DNA of 64,000 nt from Parvularcula maris. Lineage in GTDB: Bacteria > Pseudomonadota > Alphaproteobacteria > Caulobacterales > Parvularculaceae. Under the pieces are notes generated by a model. It had not been told where the DNA came from. It was given only the letters and a program-made list of their open reading frames with translations, and ran no database searches. Position numbers and translations under genes: made by a program. The stretch spans positions 248,001 through 312,000 of the forward strand of contig NZ_JANIBC010000001.1 of the NCBI RefSeq assembly GCF_024505085.1, read 5' to 3'. Positions 6,828-17,261 of the stretch are shown in pieces; the stretch's first letter is position 1; each line of letters starts with the position of its first letter.

Positions 6828-9623
6828 ATGCGTAACCCTAGCCGCAAGGCTATGCTGCTTTGCTGTGCCGCTCTTCCAGCTCTCGCCATCTCCAGCGCCT
6901 TCGCGCAGGACGCGGCCGACGAGGAAGAAGACGTCATCGTCGTCCGCGGTATCAAGAAGTCCATCGCCGACTCGCTCGATACCAAGAAAAACGCCAGCTC
7001 CATCGTGGAAGCGGTGTCCGCCGAAGACATCGGCAAGCTCCCCGACCTGACCATCGCCGACTCGCTGGCCCGCCTTCCCGGCGTGACCGTGCAGCGCGTC
7101 CAGGGCCGTGCACAGCTCGTCAGCATCCGCGGCCTAGGCCCGAACTTCTCGATCTCGCTCCTCAACGGGCGTGAGCAGGTCTCGACCAACGACAACCGCT
7201 CGATCGAGTTCGACGCCTACCCTGCCGAGCTCTTCACCCAGGGCATCGTCTACAAGACGCCCGACGCCACCCTCGCCGCCAACGGCATCGCCGGTACGGT
7301 GGACCTGCGCACGGCGCGTCCCCTCGACTACAGCGACCGCCAGGTCACCCTCTCGGGCCGCTACGTCCTCAACGACAGCGACGAGCTGAACCCCGAATAC
7401 GGCAATGACGGCTACCGCATCTTCGGTTCGTACATCGATCAGTTCGCCAACGATACGATCGGCATCGTCCTCTCGGTCACCGACCAGAGCAACCCGACCC
7501 AGACCATCCGCCGTCAGCTCAAGCCTCAGGGCAACGCGGTCGTCGACAACCGGCTCGTCTTCGCAGACAACCCGGCCTCCGGCGTGATCTCGCGTGAGTT
7601 CGAGCGGACATCGGCTTCCGGTACGCTGCAGTGGCAACCCACCGAGCGTTTCGACGCCACCTTTGACGCCTTCTACAGTGAGTACACGGACGGCGGTATC
7701 AACCGCGGCATCGAGACGCCCATCGCGTCCTGGGACGGCGTCAACGCCACGAACGTTCAGGGTCCGGCTGGCGGCATCGCCGAAAGCGTCACCTATACCG
7801 ATGTCGGCCCGGCGGTGAAGACCCAGGAGCTGCAGCGCGACGCCGAGCTCTTCTCCTACGGTCTCAACCTCGCCTACGACCTGACCGACCGTCTCGAGCT
7901 GGTGGCGGACTTCTCCCGCTCCACCGTGGACCGCCAGGACCTCGACTACGAGTCCTTCGGCGAGCCGCGCGATGCCGAGGGGAACCTCGTCCGCGAGGAC
8001 GCGCTGTTCACCTATGATGGCGACGGCGCCTACGGCCTCGTGATCGATGCTGGTCTGACCGACCCCTCGCGCATGGTCCTCACGGATATCCGAGGCTGGG
8101 GCACGGCGGCCTATGTCAAGGAGTTCGACGTCGAGGACGAGCTCGACCAGATCCGTCTGGAGGCGAACTACACGCTCGACACGCCCTTCATCAACCGCAT
8201 CACAGCGGGCTGGCTCTTCACCGAGCGTCAGAAGACCAAGGCGGTCGATGAGGCCTTCGGCATCGTTCAAGGCGGCCGCGCCGTTCCCATCCCCGCCAAC
8301 CTGATCGAAGGCATCGCCGATGCCGGTGACATCGGCTTCCAGCTTCTCGCCTGGACGCCGACCGCTCTCGAAGAGGCCGGTATCTACGTCCGCGAAGCGA
8401 ACGTGAACTCGGACATCCTCGCCAAGACGTTCGACGTCTCGGAGGAGATCTCCACCTTCTACCTGCAGGGCGACATCGACATGAACCTGCTCGGTCTCCC
8501 GCTGACCGGCAATGCAGGCGTGCGCTTCGTCGACACCCAGCAGGAATCGACGGGTCTGAACCTTCTCAGCGGCGCCACCGGCGGCGGTACCGCCACCGGC
8601 CTGCGGACGCTGGAAGAGGATTTCGACGACATCCTGCCGAACCTCAACCTGTCTTGGGAGATCAGCGACAACCTCTTCCTGCGCTTCGGCGCGGCGAAGA
8701 CGTCCACCCGTCCGCGTATGGATGATCTGGCTGCCAACCAAACGCTGAACCGCAATGGCGGCGTCTGCCCGGATGCGGACAATGACGGCATTCCGGACAG
8801 CTTCAACGAGGAAGGCGGCGCCGGCGGCGAGGGTTACGATCCGAGCCTGCAGCGCTTCTGCTACACCTCCTCGGGCGGCAACACCTTCCTGCGCAATATC
8901 GAATCGACCTCCTACGACCTGTCGCTGGAGAAGTATTTCGGCAGCGCGGGCGCCTTCTCGATCGCCATTTTCGAGAAGAACCTCGACGGCTTCGTGGCCA
9001 CCGAGACCGTCCGTGTGGACCTCGGTGCCGAGGTGGCGGAGATCGCCGGTGCAGGCTTCGTCTCGGCCAACCCGCTGGCGGCTGACGGCACCTACAGCCG
9101 TCCGGTCAATCTGGGCGAGGGCAGCATCCGCGGCATCGAAGCGACCCTTCGCCTGCCCTTCGACGACTTCCTTCCCCAGCGTCTGGAAGGCTTCGGCACG
9201 AACCTCACCTACTCGCAGTCGATCAGCGAGATTCCGGACCTTCGCAACCCCGGTGAGACGATCGAGATTCCCGGCCTCTCGAAAGAGATCTGGAACGCGG
9301 ATCTCTACTACGAGAACTTTGGCTTCCGTGCACGGATCGCAGCCAACTATCGGAGCGACTACCTGGCCGAGGTGATCGGTTTCGGCGGTAACTTCGAGAA
9401 CGTTCGTGCCGACGAGCGGACCACCGTGGACGGCCAGATCGGCTATACCTTTCAGAGCGGTCGCCTCGAAGGCTTCACCGTTCTCTTCGAGGGCTACAAC
9501 CTGACCGACGAGCCGTTCCGTACCTTCCGCGAGGTCGACAATGGCGGCATCAACGTGAACGCCTCCGACCGTCACGAGCTCTACGGCCGCACCTACACCT
9601 TCGCGCTGATGAAGACCTTCTAA
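6828..9623 (+). CDS. TonB-dependent outer-membrane receptor
   Basis: A 931-residue protein with a signal peptide (MRNPSRKAMLL to AFAQ). A candidate TonB box (EEDVIVVRG) lies near residues 33-41. A plug follows (IADSLARLPGVTVQR, SIRGLGPNFS), then a long beta barrel ending in the aromatic C-terminus ALMKTF. The size and the plug match the large Caulobacter/sphingomonad receptors that import oligosaccharides rather than short siderophore receptors. Sitting between GH13 and halogenase-like genes, it probably imports maltodextrins across the outer membrane using TonB-ExbBD energy. No inner-membrane sugar transporter or LacI regulator is in the window. A strong terminator follows. Confidence 0.93.
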   Translation: MRNPSRKAMLLCCAALPALAISSAFAQDAADEEEDVIVVRGIKKSIADSLDTKKNASSIVEAVSAEDIGKLPDLTIADSLARLPGVTVQRVQGRAQLVSIRGLGPNFSISLLNGREQVSTNDNRSIEFDAYPAELFTQGIVYKTPDATLAANGIAGTVDLRTARPLDYSDRQVTLSGRYVLNDSDELNPEYGNDGYRIFGSYIDQFANDTIGIVLSVTDQSNPTQTIRRQLKPQGNAVVDNRLVFADNPASGVISREFERTSASGTLQWQPTERFDATFDAFYSEYTDGGINRGIETPIASWDGVNATNVQGPAGGIAESVTYTDVGPAVKTQELQRDAELFSYGLNLAYDLTDRLELVADFSRSTVDRQDLDYESFGEPRDAEGNLVREDALFTYDGDGAYGLVIDAGLTDPSRMVLTDIRGWGTAAYVKEFDVEDELDQIRLEANYTLDTPFINRITAGWLFTERQKTKAVDEAFGIVQGGRAVPIPANLIEGIADAGDIGFQLLAWTPTALEEAGIYVREANVNSDILAKTFDVSEEISTFYLQGDIDMNLLGLPLTGNAGVRFVDTQQESTGLNLLSGATGGGTATGLRTLEEDFDDILPNLNLSWEISDNLFLRFGAAKTSTRPRMDDLAANQTLNRNGGVCPDADNDGIPDSFNEEGGAGGEGYDPSLQRFCYTSSGGNTFLRNIESTSYDLSLEKYFGSAGAFSIAIFEKNLDGFVATETVRVDLGAEVAEIAGAGFVSANPLAADGTYSRPVNLGEGSIRGIEATLRLPFDDFLPQRLEGFGTNLTYSQSISEIPDLRNPGETIEIPGLSKEIWNADLYYENFGFRARIAANYRSDYLAEVIGFGGNFENVRADERTTVDGQIGYTFQSGRLEGFTVLFEGYNLTDEPFRTFREVDNGGINVNASDRHELYGRTYTFALMKTF

Positions 9624-9660
9624 GCGCCGCCGGGCTTCGGTCCGGTAGGTACCATGTACT

Positions 9661-9697
9661 GCCCGCCGGAAGGTCGCACCTTCCGGCGGGCTTTTTT
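9661..9697 (+). terminator. Intrinsic terminator after the TonB receptor
   Basis: A perfect 14-bp stem, GCCCGCCGGAAGGT (9661-9674) with ACCTTCCGGCGGGC (9678-9691), has a 3-base loop and is followed directly by TTTTTT. It separates the receptor transcript from the halogenase gene, which starts 38 bp further on. Confidence 0.95.
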
Positions 9698-9734
9698 ATG
9701 CTAGCTTACAAAAGAAAAGGCCCTTTCGGAGCGG

Positions 9735-11237
9735 ATGATGGAACCGGTCGAGAACGTACTGATCGTGGGCGGCGGCACCGCCGGGTGGATCACCGCGGCT
9801 GCCATGGCGAAGCTGCTGCCGAAGCAGGTGCAGGTGACCCTGGTCGAAAGCGACGCGATCGGAACGGTGGGCGTCGGCGAGGCGACCATCCCTCAGATCC
9901 GCAGGCTGAACATGCTCCTCGGCATCGACGAGATGGAGTTCCTTCGCGAGACCAAGGGCACCTTCAAGCTCGGCATCGAGTTCAACAACTGGGGCAGGGT
10001 GGGCGACAGCTACATTCACACCTTCGGCGAGGTCGGCATGCCGCTCGGTGCGCTCCCCTTCCACCACTACTGGCTCCGCGCGAGGCAGGGGGGAAGCAAC
10101 GCCGATCTCTGGCGCTATTCGCTGCACCGTCAGGCCTCGGACGAGAACAGGTTCGGCCTTCTGGAGCGGGTCGGCAACACGAAGATGGAGGGACTCGCCT
10201 TCGCCTTCCACTTCGATGCCGGGCTCTACGCACAGTATCTACGCCGCTACGCCGAAGCGCGGGGCGTCAAGCGTATTGAGGGCAAGGTGCAGGACGTCTC
10301 TCTTCATTCGGAGAACGGCCGTATCGAGACGATCAGTCTGGAGAGCAGCGAAGAGCTGTCGGCAGACCTCTTCATCGACTGCTCCGGCTTTCGTGGTCTG
10401 CTGATCGGCGAGGCGCTCGGTGTGGGGTATGAGGACTGGTCGCAATGGCTGCCCTGCGACCGCGCGGTGGCGGTGCCTTGCGAGCGGACGGAGCCGCTTC
10501 TTCCCTACACAAAGGCCACGGCGCGCGATGCGGGATGGCAGTGGCGCATCCCGCTGCAGCACCGCACCGGCAACGGGCATGTCTATTGCAGCAAGTATCT
10601 CAGCGACGACGAAGCAGTCGGAACGCTTCTCTCCAATCTAGACGGGCAGCCCACTGCTGACCCCAAACCGCTCCGCTTCACCACCGGAAGGCGGGAGCGG
10701 TTCTGGCACAAGAACTGCGTCTCCATCGGCCTTGCCAGCGGGTTCCTCGAGCCGCTGGAATCCACCTCCATCCACCTCATCCAGTCCAATGTCAGCAGGC
10801 TGCTGGAGCTGTTCCCCAATAAGAGCTTCGACGAGGCCACCATCGGTGAGTACAACCGGCTGGTGGGTATCGAGTACGAGCTGATCCGAGACTTCCTGGT
10901 GCTGCACTACCACCAGACCGAACGTGAGGACACGGAGTTCTGGCGCTACTGCCGACATATGAGTGTGCCGGAGACCCTCCGTGAGAAGATGGAGCTCTTC
11001 GGTGAGGCGGGCATTCTCTACCGCAACCTCGACGACCTCTTCCGAGAGGCGAGCTGGCTGCAGGTCATGCTGGGGCAGGGGATCACGCCGAAGCGCTACC
11101 ACCCTATGGCGGACCGCCTGTCAGACGATCAGCTCAGGGACTTTCTCTCTCAAGTCGAGCGCCTCGTGCAGCATGCCGTCTCAGGCCTGCCTCGGCACGA
11201 GGAGTTCATCGCTCAGCGCTGCGCCGCGGCGGCGTAG
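9735..11237 (+). CDS. Tryptophan halogenase family flavoprotein
   Basis: A 500-residue FAD-dependent protein. The dinucleotide-binding motif is VGGGTAGW near residue 11, the signature WxWxIP appears as WQWRIP, and the candidate catalytic Lys is in GTFKLGI at Lys78. The LEPLEST motif carries the conserved Glu. True family members chlorinate or brominate tryptophan using FADH2 from a partner reductase. Homologues beside sugar TonB receptors are common in Caulobacter-like and Xanthomonas genomes and their substrates are unproven. ATG 9738 is better spaced from GGAG (9728-9731) than ATG 9735, so the first Met may not be used. It ends 25 bp inside its convergent paralogue. Confidence 0.9.
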   Translation: MMEPVENVLIVGGGTAGWITAAAMAKLLPKQVQVTLVESDAIGTVGVGEATIPQIRRLNMLLGIDEMEFLRETKGTFKLGIEFNNWGRVGDSYIHTFGEVGMPLGALPFHHYWLRARQGGSNADLWRYSLHRQASDENRFGLLERVGNTKMEGLAFAFHFDAGLYAQYLRRYAEARGVKRIEGKVQDVSLHSENGRIETISLESSEELSADLFIDCSGFRGLLIGEALGVGYEDWSQWLPCDRAVAVPCERTEPLLPYTKATARDAGWQWRIPLQHRTGNGHVYCSKYLSDDEAVGTLLSNLDGQPTADPKPLRFTTGRRERFWHKNCVSIGLASGFLEPLESTSIHLIQSNVSRLLELFPNKSFDEATIGEYNRLVGIEYELIRDFLVLHYHQTEREDTEFWRYCRHMSVPETLREKMELFGEAGILYRNLDDLFREASWLQVMLGQGITPKRYHPMADRLSDDQLRDFLSQVERLVQHAVSGLPRHEEFIAQRCAAAA

Positions 11238-12718
11238 CGGGCGACGAAGTCCTCATGCATCGGCATGTCGTTCGCAGCCGCCTCGATGGCGCGGCGCACG
11301 TCTTCGATCCGCTCGGCTGAGGGCACGCCACTTCTCAGCTTGGTCACCGCAGGTGCCTTTCGCGGCACCACGCCCTGTCCGAGATAGACTGCCAGCCAGC
11401 TTGGGTTGCGGAACAGCTCGCCGTCCTCTGCGCTCAACACGCCGTGGCGCCTGAACTGCTCCATCTTGTAGGTCAGCGTATCGGGCACCTCCGTCTGTGC
11501 GCAGTAGCGCCAAAGCTCCGTATCGCGCCTTTCGGTGGCGACATAGTGCAGCACCAGAAAATCGCGGATGCGCTCGTACTCCTGTGCCGTGAGACGGTTG
11601 TACTCAGCCGCTAGGAAGGGGTCCATGTCTTGGTCGGGGAGAAGGGCGAGAAGCCTGAGAATACCGTACTGAATCAAGTGAAGGCTGGTCGATTCGAGCG
11701 GCTCCATGAAGCCTGCCGACAGACCGATCGCGACGACGTTCCGATGCCAGAACTTCCGCCTGCGTCCCGTGGTGAAGCGCAAGGTGCGCACATCCGCCAG
11801 CGGCTCGCCGTCGAGGTTCGACAGCAGCGTCTCGGTCGCCTGCTCCTCGCTGATGAAGGCATCGCAGTGAACATAGCCGTTGCCGGTGCGGTGCTGGAGG
11901 GGGATGCGCCACTGCCACCCCGCCTCCCTTGCGGTGGAACGTGTGTAGGGCAGCATCGGCCCCGTCTTCTCGCAGGGCACGGCCACGGCCCGGTTGCAGG
12001 GCAGCCAGTGGGACCAGTCCTCATACCCCGTATGCAGCGCCTTCTCGATCAGAAGACCGCCGAAACCCGAGCAGTCGATGAAGAGGTCCCCCTCGATGGT
12101 GCGACCGTCTTCGAGACGTGCCGAGGCTACCGAACCCGTCTCCGGATCGAGCTGTGCGCTGCCGATGCGCCCCTCGGTACGCACGGCGCCCCGTTCCTCG
12201 GCATACCGCCGGAGGAAGGCCGCATAGAGGGTGGCATCGAAGTGGTAGGCGTAGTCGAAGGTGGACGCCATGTTGGCCCGGTCGCGGGAGGGGTGGCAGA
12301 AGCGCCCCTTCTTTGCTGCGCCCCAGGCCATGGAGTAGTCGTCGATCCGGCCCACCCGGCCCGCCAGGTGCTCGGCCAGCCAGAACTGATAGAACGGGGT
12401 CTGATCGAACTCGGCGCCGAACTGGCCGAAGGGGTGGAAGTAGCTGTCCGAACCCGTCCGCCAGCCGACGAACTCGATACCGAGTTTGTAGGAACCCTGC
12501 GTCTCTTTCAGGAACGTCCGCTCGTCGATGCCGAGCCTCGTATTGAAGTGACGGATGGGGGGGATGGTCGCCTCGCCCACGCCCACCGTGCCGATCGCCT
12601 CGCTTTCGACGAGCTCGATGGCGACAGTGCTCCCCACGGCCTCCGCTAGGGCTGCCGCCGTCATCCATCCGGCAGAGCCTCCGCCCACGATGACGATGCG
12701 TCTGATCGGTTCGCCCAC
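11213..12718 (-). CDS. Tryptophan halogenase family flavoprotein (paralogue)
   Basis: A 501-residue protein closely similar to the preceding halogenase. It has the same FAD motif (VGGGSAGW), Lys78 in GSYKLGI, WQWRIPLQHRTGNG and the FMEPLEST motif. I start at GTG 12718, 7 bp after AAGGAG and in line with the paralogue's N-terminus; a longer frame to 12811 adds a low-complexity leader. The two genes are tail to tail with a 25-bp coding overlap. Both keep the catalytic residues, so neither looks degenerate. The duplication suggests two substrates or two expression modes; the partner flavin reductase is not in the window. Confidence 0.9.
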   Translation of the reverse strand: MGEPIRRIVIVGGGSAGWMTAAALAEAVGSTVAIELVESEAIGTVGVGEATIPPIRHFNTRLGIDERTFLKETQGSYKLGIEFVGWRTGSDSYFHPFGQFGAEFDQTPFYQFWLAEHLAGRVGRIDDYSMAWGAAKKGRFCHPSRDRANMASTFDYAYHFDATLYAAFLRRYAEERGAVRTEGRIGSAQLDPETGSVASARLEDGRTIEGDLFIDCSGFGGLLIEKALHTGYEDWSHWLPCNRAVAVPCEKTGPMLPYTRSTAREAGWQWRIPLQHRTGNGYVHCDAFISEEQATETLLSNLDGEPLADVRTLRFTTGRRRKFWHRNVVAIGLSAGFMEPLESTSLHLIQYGILRLLALLPDQDMDPFLAAEYNRLTAQEYERIRDFLVLHYVATERRDTELWRYCAQTEVPDTLTYKMEQFRRHGVLSAEDGELFRNPSWLAVYLGQGVVPRKAPAVTKLRSGVPSAERIEDVRRAIEAAANDMPMHEDFVARYAAAAQR

Positions 12719-12846
12719 CGCCGTTCTCCTTCGTGCAGGTGCGGGCACTTTGCGGCAGCCCCCGGTCTTCGGCAAGCCGAGGAGGAGTGAGGAACACCTT
12801 AACCCTTGCAACCTATGGTCGTGCTGTGTCCAGTTCGGGGGTGTCG

Positions 12847-13665
12847 ATGATTTGGTGGGTGGCAGCGGTCGTGGCGGTGAGCGTAGGAGCCGCCGCGTTT
12901 CTATGGCGGCGTTTTGCAGAGCGTGGCGGGGCTCCCGACAACATGTCGCTCCGCTCGGAAGCCGCTGGTCTTCTGGTGGAGACCGTGACCGGGCTCAGGG
13001 AGCCCCTCGTCGTTCTCTGTGCGGAGGAGGAGGCCATCAGGCGCAGCAGCGATACGCGCACCCCGGTTCCTCTCCGAACCGCCGGAGAGCTCGGCAGTGC
13101 CCTTCATCAGATCAGGCATGTGCTGACGCAGGTTATGGACCTTGCCGAGCTGGCTGGGGGCGCATCACCTAAGCGTCGCGAGCCTACGGACCCCTGCGAG
13201 GTGAGCCGCGCGGTGGCGAAAGAAATCAATGCAGCCCTACGCTGCAGCGGTTCGGCGGTGAAGGTCAGCCTCTCCTCCACCCAGAGCTCCATGGTGTTTC
13301 TCGATGCTCAGAAGTATACGGAGTGCCTGAAGGCGATCTTGGCCTTCGCTGTCAGCAGCGATACCGAGGAAGGCCCGATCCGCATGCGGCTTCACGGCGA
13401 GCCGAGCTTCGACGGCGGCGAGAAGCTCAGCATACTGGTGGAGCTGCCCAGTCTGTCGGCGACGGAGGTGGCGGATCTCTTCCGTAGCGAGCCCTGCCCG
13501 AGGCGCTTGCCGCTCAAGGTGGCGTCGATCCTGGCGGCCGCCATGGGGGGCAGGCTGAGCTCCGTTATCCTGCCCCACGGCACGCCGGCGCTCTCCCTTC
13601 AGATCACCACCGAGAGGGCCGCGGAGAGGCCTGACCTGCCCGACCTTTTGGGGGAGGCGGCCTAG
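12847..13665 (+). CDS. Membrane-anchored histidine-kinase-like protein
   Basis: This 272-residue protein opens with one membrane helix (MIWWVAAVVAVSVGAAAFLW). A DHp-like helix follows, in which the usual H-E/D-x-x-x-P appears as GLREPLVVL, without the phospho-acceptor His. A second helix carries HQIRHVLTQVMDLAELAGG. The C-terminal half ends as HATPase domains do (LPLKVASILAAAMGGRLSS, then GTPALSLQIT), but clear N, G1 and G2 boxes are not visible. I read it as a degenerate kinase or a scaffold. GTG 12841 is an alternative start. It converges on the nitronate monooxygenase with a 4-bp overlap. Confidence 0.5.
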   Translation: MIWWVAAVVAVSVGAAAFLWRRFAERGGAPDNMSLRSEAAGLLVETVTGLREPLVVLCAEEEAIRRSSDTRTPVPLRTAGELGSALHQIRHVLTQVMDLAELAGGASPKRREPTDPCEVSRAVAKEINAALRCSGSAVKVSLSSTQSSMVFLDAQKYTECLKAILAFAVSSDTEEGPIRMRLHGEPSFDGGEKLSILVELPSLSATEVADLFRSEPCPRRLPLKVASILAAAMGGRLSSVILPHGTPALSLQITTERAAERPDLPDLLGEAA

Positions 13666-14615
13666 GAGGTCAGCGCGGCCTTCGCCTCCCGGTACTCGGC
13701 GGCTAGGCGGTCCACCAGGCTCTTGGCCGTGCCGACCTCGTGCACCGAGCCGATGCCCTGGCCCGCCCCCCAGATATCCTTCCACAGCTTCGCCTCGCTG
13801 TCGCCTCCAGACTTGAAGCTCATCTTGGAGGGGTCGCTTTCAGGCAGGTTGTCCGGGTCGAGGCCAGCGGTCTTGATGGAGGACTTCATGTAGTTGCCGT
13901 GCACGCCGGAGAAGTAGTTCGTGTAGACGATATCCTCCATGCCGCCCTCTACGATACCCTCCTTGTAAGGGTCCGGCGCGTTCGCCTCAGCGGTGGCGAT
14001 GAAGGCCGAGCCTATATAGGCGGCGTCCGCTCCTGCCGCCTGAGCCGCCAGCACGCCTCTCCCCGTGGCGATGGCGCCGGAGAGGAGGATCGGACCATCG
14101 AACCACTCCCGCACCTCGGCGAGGAAGGCGAAGGGCGAGATGGTGCCCGCATGGCCGCCCGCGCCGGCCGCCACCAGGATGAGCCCGTCAGCGCCCTTCT
14201 CCACGGCCTTCTTGGCGAAGCTGTTGTTGATGACGTCGTGGAAGCAGAGGCCGCCATAGCTCTGGGTGGCCTCGAAGACTTCGGGCCGTGCCCCGAGCGA
14301 GGTGATGGCCAAGGGCACTTGGTGCCTCACCGTGGTCTCGAGGTCCGCCATCAGCCGGTCGTTGGAGCGGTGGACGATGTGGTTCACGGCGAAGGGCCTG
14401 CCCGCCTCCTTGATCTCGTCGAGCCACTCGGTCAGCGCCTCCTGCGGCCTAGCGTTCAGGGCCGGGAAGGAGCCGATCACCCCCGCCTCGCACTCGGCGC
14501 GGACCAGTTTGGGGCCGGAGACGATGAACATCGGCGCCGCCACCACGGGCAGGCTTTGCGGGGCGAGCAGCTCTTTGAACTTGGCGCGGGCGTCTTGCGG
14601 GGAGAGTTTGGGCAT
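13662..14615 (-). CDS. Nitronate monooxygenase family protein
   Basis: A 317-residue FMN-dependent TIM barrel of the nitronate monooxygenase (2-nitropropane dioxygenase) family. Typical segments are an N-terminal barrel strand (VVAAPMFIVSG), VEKGADGLILVAAGAGGHAG and the phosphate-binding region ILLSGAIATGRGVLAAQAAGADAAYIGSAF. The family oxidises alkyl nitronates, and relatives include enoyl-ACP reductase FabK-like enzymes. The N-terminal length and the AGAGGHAG segment favour the monooxygenase. Its physiological substrate is unknown, and detoxification of nitronates is the usual inference. It is transcribed away from rplU. Confidence 0.85.
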   Translation of the reverse strand: MPKLSPQDARAKFKELLAPQSLPVVAAPMFIVSGPKLVRAECEAGVIGSFPALNARPQEALTEWLDEIKEAGRPFAVNHIVHRSNDRLMADLETTVRHQVPLAITSLGARPEVFEATQSYGGLCFHDVINNSFAKKAVEKGADGLILVAAGAGGHAGTISPFAFLAEVREWFDGPILLSGAIATGRGVLAAQAAGADAAYIGSAFIATAEANAPDPYKEGIVEGGMEDIVYTNYFSGVHGNYMKSSIKTAGLDPDNLPESDPSKMSFKSGGDSEAKLWKDIWGAGQGIGSVHEVGTAKSLVDRLAAEYREAKAALTS

Positions 14616-14706
14616 AGGCCGTCCTTACAGTCTTCCGTCGCCTTGAGGTGTCGCAGAAACCGCCGCTCTTCGCCATAGAGCGAAGCGGCGCAATGCCAGC
14701 TTGTTC

Positions 14707-14735
14707 TTGACTTCGCGCCGCCGCTTCCCTAGCTG
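14707..14735 (+). promoter_or_regulatory. Candidate sigma-70-type promoter for rplU-rpmA
   Basis: TTGACT (14707-14712), 17 bases, then TAGCTG (14730-14735). The spacing is ideal, the -35 is near consensus and the -10 is weak. Downstream, CCGGGG and CCCCGG (about 14754-14773) could pair in the leader of the L21 mRNA. Confidence 0.5.
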
Positions 14736-14812
14736 CCATCCTCCGCCGGGGCACCAGAACCCCGGACCAAAAAGGCAAGTCCTCCACCCTTTGAGAGCTT
14801 AGCGAGAGAGAT

Positions 14813-15124
14813 ATGAGCTACGCAGTCATCAAGACAGGCGGTAAACAGTACCGCGTGAAGTCCGGCGATGTCATCCATGTGGAAAAACTGGAAGGCGAAG
14901 CGGGCGACAAGGTTTCCCTCGGTGAGGTGCTGATGCTGGGCGGTGACAGCCCCAAGGTCGGTGCCCCCCTGATCGAAGGCGCCTCGGTCGATGCCGAGAT
15001 CGTCGAGCAGGCGCGCGACAAGAAGATCGTGGTCTTCAAGAAGCGCCGCCGCCAGAACTACCGCCGCAAGAAGGGCCATCGTCAGCACATGACGGTCCTG
15101 AAGATCGGCGCCATCAACGCGTAG
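14813..15124 (+). CDS. rplU: 50S ribosomal protein L21
   Basis: This 103-residue protein has the hallmark N-terminus [15 protein letters not shown] and a basic C-terminal region ([16 protein letters not shown]) that contacts 23S rRNA. The length matches bacterial L21. It is followed 17 bp later by rpmA, the standard order. The start ATG 14813 follows a purine-rich GCGAGAGAGAT. Confidence 0.98.
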   Translation: MSYAVIKTGGKQYRVKSGDVIHVEKLEGEAGDKVSLGEVLMLGGDSPKVGAPLIEGASVDAEIVEQARDKKIVVFKKRRRQNYRRKKGHRQHMTVLKIGAINA

Positions 15125-15141
15125 AGAGCTGGAGAGCAACC

Positions 15142-15408
15142 ATGGCACATAAGAAAGCAGGCGGCTCGTCCAGAAACGGCCGCGACTCCGCAGGCCGCCG
15201 CCTCGGCGTCAAGAAGTTCGGCGGCGAAGCCGTCATCCCCGGCAACATCATCGTCCGCCAGCGCGGCACGAAGATCTTCCCCGGCGACAATGTCGGCCTC
15301 GGCAAGGACCACACGATCTTCTCGAAGATCGCCGGCAAGGTGACCTTCCGCACGACCAAGGACGACCGCAAGATCGTCTCCGTCGAACCGGCCCAGGCTG
15401 CCGAGTAA
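15142..15408 (+). CDS. rpmA: 50S ribosomal protein L27
   Basis: An 88-residue L27 beginning [16 protein letters not shown], with the invariant [22 protein letters not shown] core. The N-terminus reaches the peptidyl transferase centre and needs no processing here, since it begins directly with the AHKKAGGS form. GGAGAG lies 6 bp upstream of the ATG. It probably forms an operon with rplU. Repeat family B begins 12 bp after the stop. Confidence 0.98.
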   Translation: MAHKKAGGSSRNGRDSAGRRLGVKKFGGEAVIPGNIIVRQRGTKIFPGDNVGLGKDHTIFSKIAGKVTFRTTKDDRKIVSVEPAQAAE

Positions 15409-15420
15409 CCCGCTCCAGTC

Positions 15421-15550
15421 CGTCATCCCGGCCGGAGCGCGGAGCGCGAGAGAGCCGGGACCCATGGACTGGAACAAGCGGCACGTGCTGCGCTTCACCT
15501 GAAGTCCGGTCCCTGGGTCCCGGATAAGCCTTCGGCTTTCCGGGATGACG
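15421..15550. repeat. Repeat family B, copy 1 (130-bp palindromic unit)
   Basis: The outer arms CGTCATCCCGG (15421-15431) and CCGGGATGACG (15540-15550) are perfect inverted repeats. Inner arms GCCGGGACCCATGG and CCTGGGTCCCGG pair in the same sense. It lies between rpmA and the GNAT gene and could fold into a long hairpin in their transcript. Related copies are at 38045-38176 and, as a half unit, at 63072-63117. Confidence 0.85.
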
Positions 15551-15562
15551 AGCGAGAGGACC

Positions 15563-17142
<1,580 letters not shown>

Positions 17143-17251
17143 CCCCCTCCGCCCTTCGGGCACCTCCTCCATTAGTGGGGGAGGGAAGGAGAACCGCCGC
17201 TGCTCTCTATATCGCTCCCCCACGCGTGGGGGAGCTGCCGGTAGGCTGAGG
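17143..17251. repeat. Repeat family C in reverse orientation, with a 20-bp palindrome
   Basis: CCCCCTCCGCCCTTCGGGCA followed by CCTCCTCC is the reverse of the family C unit at 40801 and 46585. It is followed by the perfect palindrome CTCCCCCACGCGTGGGGGAG (17215-17234) and a distal GGCTGAGGGGG. It fills the gap between the convergent obgE and permease genes and may serve as a bidirectional terminator. Confidence 0.7.
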
Positions 17252-17261
17252 GGGCTGCGGC

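Noticed and set aside
7134-9575. 813-codon open frame on the - strand opposite the TonB receptor
   Set aside because: It is the GC-driven reverse frame of a clear outer-membrane receptor, with low-complexity Val/Gly/Arg/Asp composition and no signal peptide or domain.
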